DNA of 64,000 nt, from contig JANTQA010000026.1 in NCBI GenBank assembly GCA_027625915.1, positions 1,054,001 through 1,118,000 on the forward strand, given 5' to 3'. A program made the position numbers and the translations under genes. This stretch comes from Anaeramoeba flamelloides (taxonomy: Eukaryota; Metamonada; Anaeramoebidae). The notes beneath the pieces were generated by a model. That model was not told the DNA's origin. It ran no database searches and saw only the letters and a program-made list of their open reading frames with translations. Numbering within the stretch: the stretch's first letter is position 1; each line of letters begins with the position of its first letter. Positions 32,476 to 43,600 of this stretch are shown piece by piece.

Positions 32476-34592
32476 TTGATCATTGTACCTTTGTAATTAT
32501 ATTTTTAAGTATTAATGTTATACAAAGAGGTTTTGGTGGTTGGCAAATCTCAAAAATTTTTATTCAGTGAGATCTAACAAGGAAAAAATATCAAATTTTA
32601 CAGAAAAAGTTCTAAATTTTTTTTGTCTTGTATCTCAAAATGACAAAGAATCTTGGAAAAAATCGACTTTTAGAAAAAATGACCTTCTATGTTGTTTTTT
32701 AAAACCCTTACACATTTTTGGTCATTTAAATAGTTTTTTTTCTCTTTCTGAGATAAGCTGAGAAGGTTTTAAAAAATGATATAGAGCGTCAATAAGGTGA
32801 AAAGTGAAAAATTTTAGATGAAAAAGTCTGTTGTTTTATTATCAAAGACATTTTTTGAATGTAGCCCAAGATAAAGTTTTTGGGATTGGATTAAATCCAC
32901 TAAAAGACTCATTTCCAAAAATTGAATTGTCAATTGTTCTTGAATGACAAAATATAGTTTTTTTTTTATAAAAAATACTGACTTATTTTGGCAATTATAT
33001 TTTTCCAAATGATCCTAACATTAAAAATTGTTCAAAACCTTTACCTCACACAACCTAAACCCAATTTTACTTGATACAACAAATTGTGCTTTGAGAGAAA
33101 CGATCCAAAAAAAAAAAAATTTAAACAAAAAAGCATGAAAAAAATGTAAAGTGTGTTTGGCTTGGATCATGTTGTTGCACAAACAACTATAGGAGACACT
33201 CTCCTCTGAGCAATGGTTGGGAGATTTAATTTAAGGATTACAATTCCTGAAATTTGAAAAAAGATTATCTTGTGTCGTTTGTGACCACTTGTAGATTTGC
33301 TTATTATCTGTTGGATCTTGTGCTTGGTATGGATTTAAATAGTTGTTCAAAATGGCAATTTTTGACAATTTATTTTTTTTATTTCCGAAATTTGATAGGA
33401 AGAATTTAAGATTAATAGACTATTAGGTGTTCAAGAATAATTTTTGAATTTTGGGTTGTAGAAAAGAATCTTGATTTACTTTTTTGTCAATTATCTTAAT
33501 GATTAAATAAAATTTTTTAAAACCCCACAATAAAACCAAACTTATTAAAAAGTTCAATCAACAACCCACAAACCACATTTTTTTCTTACTTAAGTTCCAG
33601 CTAATAAAACTTACACTCTTCAATTTGTATTTTGGAAAAATTAAAAAAAAAATGTCAAAAATTTCCATTTTGAACCACTATTAAAATCCATATCAAGTAC
33701 AAGATCGATCAGATAAGAATCAAATTAACAAGTGGTCACAAACGACACAAGATAATCTTTATTTCAAATTTCAGGGATTGTAAACCTTAAGGAAAAACAA
33801 AAAGAACCAAAAAAAAAATAAGCCAAAATCACACCCACTTTTTGTAATAATTCATACAGTCCGCCCAGTCCTACCATGACTATTTATAATAACCTGAAAT
33901 TGATTTTCTATTCTGAAAATTTTATTCATTTCAAAAAAACCGTAAAAGGGTTATTAAAGCTCATCATAAATCATAAAATTTAAAATACAAGATTAAAAAT
34001 AAGTTATACATTTTTTTGATTTGTGGAATTGACAAATAAAATCAAAAAAAACTTACATTAACGTAGATCTTCAATTTCCAAAATTATTAAAATCCCAGGC
34101 TTTTACAATTTAAAAACAAAGATCGAAAAAGATAACCAAATTTCCATGTATTTCTGTGGTCTCAATTCTTGAGTAAATTTAATTTTTTTCTTGGTTTTTA
34201 CAAAAAAATAACTTGAATGAAGCAAGAGAAAGTTAAATCTTTAAACTTATGATCGAAATTTGATTCTCTATTTCAAAAAACCCAACTTTATAATAGACAA
34301 TCAATTTCTATGTCTTATAATATTTCTCAGTAGGGTTGGAACGGGTTGTATGGTTTGTGGAGATAATGTAACAATTCAACCTTAATTTGAAGATCAAAAA
34401 TCATTGACAATTAGATCGTTTAGCTTTAAAGTTGTAAAAAGATCTTCATTTTTTTGGGTTAAGAAACTCGTGATTATTTTTCAATTTCATTTTCACGTTC
34501 CTTAAAAAGGTGTTCGAGTTCATGTATCTCAAAAAAAAAATTTTTTTGTTCATTTTCCATCTAAAAAATGATTTAAAATGATTTTGTGATCA
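32476..34592. repeat. 1.5-kb repeat B, copy 2, with a hAT-like insertion
   Basis: This aligns with copy 1 (16327-19166) in the same direction but lacks its 1.27-kb insertion. In turn it carries a 549-bp TIR element (33238-33786) that copy 1 lacks. The two copies therefore serve as empty sites for each other. Confidence 0.75.
33238..33786. mobile_element. TIR element with about 60-bp inverted ends and 7-bp target duplication (hAT-like)
   Basis: The left end TTACAATTCCTGAAATTTG continues through AAGATTATCTTGTGTCGTTT and GTGACCACTTGT. The right end is its complement with few changes. Flanking direct repeats TTAAGGA lie at 33231-33237 and 33787-33793, and the paralogous empty site CAAGGATTACAAAAAG is at about 17083. 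A 7-8 bp duplication with long TIRs and no transposase fits a hAT-type MITE, though the superfamily is inference. Confidence 0.8.
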
Positions 34593-35537
34593 TAATTGGG
34601 AGACTTTTTCCAAGATCATTCCTTCAATCATGTAAATGAGATTGAAACAAATTGGGTAGAGGCAAATTGTTGAACTACAAACCGAGTACTTAACAAACTT
34701 GTTGAACTTTTTTTCCCTTTTTCACTTTTTTTAAGAAATATCGAATTCAAATTACAAATAATTAAAACTCTGTCTCAAACAGTAATAAGAAATCATAATT
34801 AAATCTCTCAAAAAATTTCCTGAACAATTTGCTTTGTCAAGATCTTTTAGTTTTTTTCAATAATAAGCAAAATATTTGTTTTGAAATAAAAATTATCATT
34901 AATTCAGAGTAAATAAAAGTAATTTTTTATAATCAAAACTCAATTAGACCCCTAAAATAAACTGATTGTGTTTTGGTCCAATAGAATTTTACTTTAGCGA
35001 AATTTACAATTGAAATTCTGGATTTTGAAAGAGATAAAGTTTTTGTGTCAGTAAAAAAAATATGGTGAAAAAAGTGTAAATCTTTTTAAATTTACTCCAA
35101 TTTCTCTTAACTTGACAGATTTTAAAATTCAATGAAACCCAACCTAAAACTTTTGTTTAATGATCAAATTGCTTTGAATCGTTTTAAGTTGATTTTTAAT
35201 AAATAAATGAGATTTTTCTACTTTTCTTCCTTTTTATTTCTCTATTAAAAATGAATTGATAATCAAAGGAAAATAACAACAAAAAAATATCTTGAGTCTG
35301 TTATCTATTTATCAAGTCGAATTAGAATACTATAGAAATTCACATGTTCTTTTTGGAAATAGCGAAATAAAATTATCAATAAAATGAAATTTCTCATTTT
35401 TAATTTTTTCTTATTTTTTAAATCTTTTTGAGAAACAATTCTTATATTCTAAAAGCAAAACTCAGAACTGAAACTAGGTTTGGTATTTTACTGATATTCC
35501 CTTGATATGTAATTCTTTTAAATTATTTTTTTCCCAA
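34593..35537. other. intergenic region upstream of the cyanophycinase gene
   Basis: No gene, repeat or recognisable promoter box. It must contain the cyanophycinase promoter. Confidence 0.4.
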
Positions 35538-38500
35538 ATGAATCTTTTCTTCTCACTTTTCTTGATATTGTTTCTTCTTCAAACAATAGCTTGTTCAAAC
35601 TTAGTTCTTGTTGGTGGGCACCTTGCTGACGACAATGAAGTAGTTTACAAAAGGATAATCTCACTTGCAGGAGGAGAAAATTCCTATATTGGAGTCATTA
35701 CTGCTGCGTCTGCACCTGAAGATGCTAAGGAAAATGGCGAATATTATAAGAAGCTTTTTGAAAAGTATGGTGCCAACAAAGTCGATTGGATTCCAATTGA
35801 TTTAAACCACACAAGTAATAATGACAACCCTGATGTTGTCAGCATGATCAACAAAATGACTGGCTTTTTTTTCGGTGTTTGTTATTTTTTCTCTTTCTTT
35901 TTTTTGATTTTTTTTTGAATCTAATTTTGCCAATTTTTTGAGAATTTTCGAAAAAACATCACCCAATTGTACTTTAACTTTTTGGGGGTTTTTCTTTGAA
36001 TTGTCAAAAAAATTGAGATCAAAAAGAATTTAAAATTACTATTTCCTTTTTATTGTTTTCGCTTTGACAGCAATTTTCTCCTTAAAAAAAAGGGACTTTG
36101 CCTCAAATACTCAATCAAAAGATCTCATTTGAAGAAAAGCATTTCATTGTAACCTTGTGTTGGTGAATTCTACTATAGTTTTAAAAACTCCTACCGACTT
36201 TGAAAACTTGGGTCTCAAATTCAAAGCGTTTCTTTTTTTTTTTTATAGAAAAGCTTACACATTAAATGATCAAAGAAACGAATAGTAACCAATAATTCAA
36301 CAGGGCCCTGGTTTCTTAAAGTTCTATTCTTAAAAAGGTAATACCTAAAAGGAAGGATCAAATAAGAAAATTTTTCTTTAAAAATTCGAATTAATTTTTG
36401 ATAGAGATATAATTCTCGCAAAAAAAAGATTTCAAAAAAATTACGAAAAATTTTTAACAAATTACATTCCTATTTTAAAATTTTCACAAAATATCAAGGA
36501 ATTTAACATCAAAATAAGTTTGAACTTAGGTATATAATTGAGTACTAAATTAAATGTTACAGTGGAATAAGATAAAGAATAAAAGTAGGGTGTTTTATGG
36601 GGATCATGGCTATTTTTGACTTTATTATCTAAAGAACTATATATATTTTATGGTTCACCTGGATTACTTTTATGACTAACAACACATTTACTTATTTAAA
36701 AGAATGTTGAATCAAGAAATCTTGTGTAAATTTCAATTTAAATCTTGGAAAATTTTGTAATTCAATAAAACCATTTCCACAATCAAAAATCAAAATTTAC
36801 CTACCTGGTTTCGAAAATCAAAAACCATTAAAAACTTTCTTATTGATTCATTTAAAAATATTTTTGAGTATCAGAAATGATATAAAAAACATTCTTGATA
36901 TAAAGCAAAAAATAAGAGAACTAAGAGGTAAAAAAAGTTGTTTTAAATATTATCTTGTTTTGTTCGAGAATTTCAAAAAGTTTTTTGGGATCAATAAATG
37001 TTTTTTATAAAATTCCAAAAAAAAAAAACCTCTCAAAAACAAAAAATTGGTAATATTTACCCTTTTCATTAAAAGACATTTTTTTAAACCATTTTTTCTC
37101 GATTACAGCAGTGTATTTCAGTTCCAACAAAAAATAAAATATAGTACTTTGAAATATTTAATTTTTAATTTATGATTACAGTCAGTCGGACTTTTAAAGT
37201 ACAAATTTTGAATGAATATTATGGCAAAATAAAAATCTCAAATTAGGGCACAAAATTAGAATTCTATAAAAATGAATTGTATCAAATAATATCAAAAAAT
37301 GTTCCTTAAGGGACTAGTCTCTATTATTTTTTTTTTTTTTTGACCAATTTCTAACAAAGGATTCCTTATCTAGGAATATGATTAATATTGAAAATAAATA
37401 GGGTTTTTCAAATCTAAGTAATTGGCAAAAATTTTTTCAATCTCTATTAAATTTACAGTGGTGTAAATAACCTGTGTTGATAACCTTTAACCGATTACAA
37501 AAATTTAACTCGTGTTTTTTTTTCAGACTTTGATATTTGTCAATATAGAAAGACACACTTATATTCTTGGTTCGGATTTAAATTAATTATTTTAAGTTTA
37601 GATCTTTGATTAATCGAAATGGCTCGATAATATTAAATGCTTTTGTTTCAAAAATTTGGTCATATTTAGAAAATTTCTATGAGGAAAAATGATTTTTTTC
37701 CGTAAATTCAAAAAATGTAATTTTTCTCATTTTTTTGTCAAAAAATTACATTTTAATCTTTCAATATCTTCATAATTCTTTTTTAAAATTTATTTAAAGA
37801 ACCCTATTTATTGTTTATATACTGTTTCCACCCCCATTGATTTTTTTCTTTTATTTCTATAGTCAACCAATATTTTTTACATGAGTTAAATTTTAGTATG
37901 GGTCAAAATAAAAAACACGGGTTATTTGCCTCACTGTAGATTTAATAGTGATTATTCCCACAATTTGAGAATTTTTGTGTACCTTAAATTTGGTTGAAAG
38001 TTTTTATCTTAAAAATGGAATTGATTATATTGAAGAAGCCTAAATTATACGCAGATACCCTTTTATTTGAATTCACTTTCGGGAAATGTGAGAGTAAAAT
38101 TATAGATTCCATGGTTACTATTCAATGAAAAGTAATTGTAGATCTTTTTGGTTAGGCAATAGGTTTATAGAGATTTATTTCCAAAATATTTAATTCTATC
38201 TCAAAAGTCCAATAATAAAGATTCAAATAAAATTATAAAATTAATAAAACGTAAATAAGACAATTAAACAAAAATGGATATTATTACTTTATATTTTCAA
38301 AAAATTATAGGGTGGCGATCAAGAAAGGTTAATTACCTGCTTTTATTTAAAGAATAGGGCCCAGTCTTTAGCTTTAAAAACAATTCAACGGAGGTATTCA
38401 AATTATGATGCAGTCATTGCTGGGAGTTCAGCTGGAACTACAATTCAACAGGGCATTCCTATGGTTACTGGAGGTGAATCTTGGGATGCTTGTGAGCAAA

Positions 38501-39231
38501 CCAAGCCATATCCAAAATATGATCCTGATTATCCTGATTATTTGACTTATAATCCAGATGGGGGGTTTAATTTTTTTAAACACGGATCATTAGATACCCA
38601 TTTCTCGCAACGCGGTAGGCAAGGCAGAATGATTCGGTTAACAAGCTATGGCAAAATACAACACTATTACGGAATTGACGAAAACACTGCCTTGGTTGTC
38701 TTGGATTCGTTATCAAATAATCCAACAATGGAAATCATTTCGCCACCTGACGAAGTTTCTGGTGTTTGGGTTATGGATTTATCCCAGTCATCTGAATACA
38801 CCAAAAACGATTATTGGAATATAAAAGATGTGAAGGCAAGCTTTTTAACGGAGGGGGACAAATATTACCCTTCTACAGGTAAATATGTAGTCGCAAATTG
38901 GAAAACTAGTCTGAATGGGAGAGAAATCTATCCCTCTCCAATGACACCAACAGATGATGTGTTTAGCTCACCTGATGCGAATTCAAGGCAGAATAAAAGA
39001 TTAAAATCACTGACTCGAACAAACCCCAATAAATTCACAAAAGTATCAACAGATTTGTTTGATTCCAAGGGTGATAATACTTATGGTATTACTTATGAAA
39101 ACGATCCAACTTATAAAGTTTTTTTTCAAAAAAGTGCAACTTTTAATAGTGAGGGTTTCCAGGGTTATAAAAAAAATTTAAATTATTACTCTATTCGCAA
39201 TATGAAAATAGATATTAAATACGATGACTAA
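35538..39231 (+). CDS. secreted cyanophycinase (peptidase family S51), two exons
   Basis: Exon 1 is 35538-35876 and exon 2 is 38311-39231, joined across a 2434-bp intron (donor GTTTGT, acceptor TTATAG, phase 0). The joint gives GFFFGGGDQERL, the family's FFTGGDQ block, and a 419-residue protein. The start ATG opens a hydrophobic signal peptide (MNLFFSLFLILFLLQTIACS). Further family marks are LVLVGGHL, the nucleophile block AGSSAGT (Ser in GSSAG), DTHFSQRGRQGR with the family's His, and YGIDENTALVV. Cyanophycinases are serine peptidases that cut the bacterial storage polymer cyanophycin (arginine on a poly-aspartate backbone) into beta-Asp-Arg dipeptides. A signal peptide would place it in phagosomes or outside the cell, suiting a grazer of bacteria. 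The C-terminal 130 residues (from about KYVVANWKTS) are less conserved. Identity is firm; exact substrate in this organism is inferred. Confidence 0.9.
36200..36590. mobile_element. TIR element, family IV, diverged fragment
   Basis: This matches 13960-14360 and 31990-32440 (ACATTAA.TGATCAAAG.AAC, CTTAAAGTTCTATT.TTAAAA, TTGAACTTAGGTATA) with more differences and no clear ends. It lies in the cyanophycinase intron. Confidence 0.6.
37179..38027. mobile_element. palindromic MITE, family I, split by a family II element
   Basis: The left arm is CAGTCAGTCGGACTTTTAAA and the right arm ends in TTAAAAATGGAATTGATTA, TA-flanked. The middle holds a whole family II element (37456-37936). It lies in the cyanophycinase intron. 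Confidence 0.8.
37456..37936. mobile_element. TIR element, family II, clean copy nested in family I
   Basis: 481 bp with ends CAGTGGTGTAAATAACCTG and CGGGTTATTTGCCTCACTG, flanked by TA (AAATTTA / TAGATTTAA). It shares internal boxes with 12020-12794, such as GCTTTTGTTTCAAAAATTTG near AAATGCTTTT. No coding capacity. Confidence 0.85.
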
Positions 39232-40014
39232 TCTCAAAAATTTAATTTCCCATTCATGCTTTTTTTGTTCTTTCACTTTTCACTTTTTATTTTTATTTTT
39301 ATTTTTTTACCTCATATCATTGTTTATTAACTTTTTTTTCATTTTAAAAAGTTTATTTTTGATCTCCTCTTTCTTTCTTTCTCTCTTAGATTATATTTTT
39401 AATTTTCAAGACAGAGAAATTTAGAAACACACAAATTTTTTTATGGATTAATAAAATTATTCTCATTTTTATATCTGATAGATCAGAGTTTTTAATATTA
39501 TATTGATATAAATTCTGTTTTCTTAAATGATAGTAAGGCTTTATTTAAGTTTTGTTCTGATTTTAGAAAATTGATACAATCATTCCAAGTTTATTATGAA
39601 AAATATACGGAATCAAATTTTGATATTGTTATAAATTTTTTAAATAAATTAAAATATGATTAGAAAGTTTATATTGATAATTTTTTTTCGCATCTGGGGT
39701 GTTACAATCTTTCCAAAGTCAATGTGTAAATTTTTAAACAATCAAATTTTGTTGTTAAAGTTTATAAAAATTTAAATTTTTTTTAATTAATTATAATAAA
39801 AGTTGACATTTTTAAAAAAATACCTATAATGAAAACATATCTGAATCATTTTTTTTTTATCTCTAAAAAAAAACAAGGTTGATCCCAAAATAAGTTTGAA
39901 AATTCAAAAGTTCCTTTAATAAATCACTTAAAATTTATTCTTTCAAAAAATTTGAAAAATTTGTGATCAATGTCAAAAACAATTCTTTCAGATTACCTCA
40001 TATAAACTTTTTTT
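39232..40014. other. 3' flank of the cyanophycinase gene, no gene
   Basis: A T-rich stretch (39240-39400) follows the stop, as expected for a 3' UTR. Nothing else is identifiable. The next gene converges from the right. Confidence 0.4.
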
Positions 40015-40536
40015 CAGTCAAAGGTGCCCAAAGTATTTTTTTCAAATATCAAATATTTTTTATAAAGGAACTTTGAAGATAAAACAAGAAAAGAAGTAGT
40101 ATAATCCACATCAAAGAATACTTGATATTTGCCTGAAATAAAAATAATAAATCAATAGATTATCTTAAAAATTGAAAAACTCAAATTCTTTTGGTACCCA
40201 TTGAGAAGAAAAACAATAATGTTCATTTTGATCTCCTAATTAAAGATCTAATACAATTCCAATAGAAATCAAAATATTTTCTCTACAATTATTTTTAATT
40301 TATTGCAAGACTGATATTTATTTGACATAGTTTTACCCAGTGGCTATAAATTTTATAATAAAAAAAAAAAAATTTCTAAATGAATTGGTGTAAAAAAAAA
40401 ATCAAAAAAAAAAAAGTAAAAATGTGAAAAAATGAATTCTATTTTGGAATTTCGGTATTTATTTTTTTCTTGGAATATCCATTCAAACCCTTTAAACACA
40501 TGCGATTCACTGATTACAATTGGGTTCCTTTGACTG
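40015..40536. mobile_element. TIR element, family III, copy B
   Basis: 522 bp, from CAGTCAAAGGTGCCCAAAG to TTGGGTTCCTTTGACTG. Internal boxes TCAAATATCAAATATTTT and TAAAAATTGAAAAACTCAAA match copy C. It sits between two convergent genes. Confidence 0.8.
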
Positions 40537-40638
40537 GAAAATGGTTGATGATCTTTTTTGAAATTTTTATTTTCACTTTTGAAAATGAGTGTGTCTAAAT
40601 AAAATATAACATTTATTCATTAATATTTTCGAAATTAC

Positions 40639-43600
40639 TTAGTATTTTTTCTTCCATTTTTTACGAAATTTTTTATTCTTCCCCTTTTTATTATTAGTAT
40701 TGAAATTGTTTTTTCTATTTTTATTTCTTTCGTGTCTAAGTTGAAAGGGATTTTTTTTATTTTTTTGTAATTGTTGATTTTGCAATTGCTTTTTTTTTTT
40801 CTTTTTCTTTTTTGTGCTTTTTTTTTTACCCATATCATAATCTAAGTCCCAATTATCAAATTCTTTTGTTAGGGGTTTGAAAACATTTTGGGATTGTATA
40901 ATTGATTTTTGTAATTCTTTTTTTTTTCTTTTACCTCTCCATGGATTTATATTTTCAAACAACTCATCAGTGATTTGGTTTTTTTTTTTTTTTTTTCTTT
41001 TGGAATTTAATAATGGTTTATTATCTGACTCCTTACTGCGATACTTTGTTTGGTTATTGGATGGTTTTTTATTAAAATAGGCTCTTTTATCTATTATTTC
41101 TACATTTTCCCCTTCATTATCATTATTTGGTTCATTTTTTTCAATAGACATTTCACTGGTTTCCCAATTAGTTATATTTGGATTCACAGTAATTTTTTTA
41201 GATGAAGAATCGGATTCTTTTTTTTCAAATATACTTTTTTTAATTTTAGTTTTTTTTAACGATTTTTTCTTCTCAATTTTAATTTTTTCTTTTTTTCTTT
41301 TTTTATTTTTTGGATTAATTTTTTTTCTTTTTTTTTTTCTTTTATTTTTTAAGGATTTTCTCTCGATCTTTTCTCCTAAATCCTCAATATTTAATATTTT
41401 TTCATTTTTGCGATTATTGATTTCTGATTTTTTTCTTTTTCGTTCATTATTATTAGATTTTTTTATTTGATTATCTTTTGAATTTGATTTAAAAATAATT
41501 TCAACTTCCGAATCATGTTCATTTTTCGAAATAATAGTATTAGATGAAGAACCAGAACCAGAGTCGGAATCGGAACCAGAATTAGAATCGGAACCAGAAT
41601 TCGAATCGGAACCAGAATTAGAATTAGAATCGGAATCGGAATCGGAATAGGAATCAGAATCAGAATCAGAATTGGTACTTGATTGGCTTTCTGTTTCCAT
41701 TTTATTTTTATTTATTTTTATTCTCGATCTTTTATCAAGTTGATAAAATAATAAATAAGCTTGTTTTTGCTTTATAGATCTTTCTCCGATCATCTTTACA
41801 AATTGATCATTAATTGCATACCAGCTACCATTTGAATTTTTTATTACAACATTATAAAAACCCGAATAAGGTGATGATCCTTTATGTTCAACAACACCAT
41901 GCAATGAATAATTTAGGTTCCTTTCTTTATTTGTGTTTGAAAGATATGGGGTTAGATCTAAATTAATTGGAAAAGATATTTTTTTTGGATTTTTTTTTAA
42001 TCCTTCAGTTTTTTTGCCTGAATATGAATATCTTTTTAAGTGGATAATTAAAATAGATGGTAATTTTTCAATAGAATATTTTTTTGATATTTTCTTTTTA
42101 TTTTTGCATTCCTCGCATTCATAAATTTCATCTTTGTTTTTCTTTTTAAATAAGTTTTTATTAATAAATTCTTCTTGAGTAAATTGTTCCAAAGAATCTT
42201 CAATTGAGCTGCTTTTTGTTACATCCAATGGAAGAGTAAAAAATGATTCATATGTATTTTTTCTTAGCCCACATTCATTGCATTTTATTTGACTTCTTAA
42301 ATACCCATTAAACATTGAATGGATTAATGTTGTTTCAAAAATTCTTGTTCCTAACCTATTCATAGCTCTAAAATATGAGTATTTTTTTTTTTATATTATT
42401 ATTATATTTATTATTGAGAAAAAGAGGAATTAATTTTTGGTGAAGAAAATAATAATAAAAAATTTATAATCATAGAAACAATTTTGTATATATTTCCTAA
42501 AATTCTGCTAATCATAAATTTGAATTTTTTATTGTGAAAATTTGAATATCCCTCGATATTTCTTAAATAAGATTACAACAAATAATAGAATTTTAATATC
42601 CATTTATAATTGATCTTTTGATAGTTGTTTTAGAATATAAACTCTGTTTCAGTTAAAGAGGCAAAACATTTTTTTCAAATATCAATTATTTTATATAATT
42701 GACCTTTGAAGAACAAATAAGAAATAAACAGAATAATAGATATCAGGAAATAGTTGGTATCAGTCTGAAATAAAACTAAAAAACCAATATATTTTCTTAA
42801 AAATTGAAAAAGTAATTCTTCTTAGGTGACCCTTCTATTGAAAAAAAACAACAAATCTCATTTTGATCTTCAATTCAAGACAAGGAAAATTTTTTCAAAA
42901 AATAATCTCTAAATTTTGTATTTTTGAAATACACTCATATAATAAACATTATTATACATAACAATTTTCAAAAAGGTTTACAACTTTAATAGATATTAAT
43001 AGGAATTGAAAAAAAAAATGAAATTTTTCAATAATATTTTTTTCATTTTTAATTGTAAAATTTTTGAATTTTTTAATTTACTTGGTAGAGAGATAATTTT
43101 CAAGTATTTTTTTAATAGTCTAAAAAGAAACATATTTTTCTATTTTAAAATAGCACAAACTATTTCAATCAAAAGATATCGCTAAATTAAATTGAAATTC
43201 TGATTTTTTATCTGTTTTTGGATTATTTTTTATCATTTTATTTTTTTCAATGTTTGGGTTTTTATATACATTCCCGATTGTTTTCTGCAAATTACTTTAA
43301 CAAATATTCTTTTTTCAATCTTAATGTTCAATCAAAAATTAATTCCTCTTTTTCTCAATAAAAAAATACCCTGAAAATAGGTGTTTTATTCAAAAGTTGG
43401 TATTTTTGAAAAGGGGGGTATTTGGATTTTCATGAGTTTAATAGCTATCCTCTTTTTATTACATAAAATTATGATAACTTTGAAAAAATAATTTCTAAAA
43501 GAAGTATAACTGAAATCCAATATATAGTTTTGGCTAACTTTAATTTTTGGTGTTTAAATTTTCCTTGTAGTGTTGAATTTGAATAATAAATAGGAAACAT

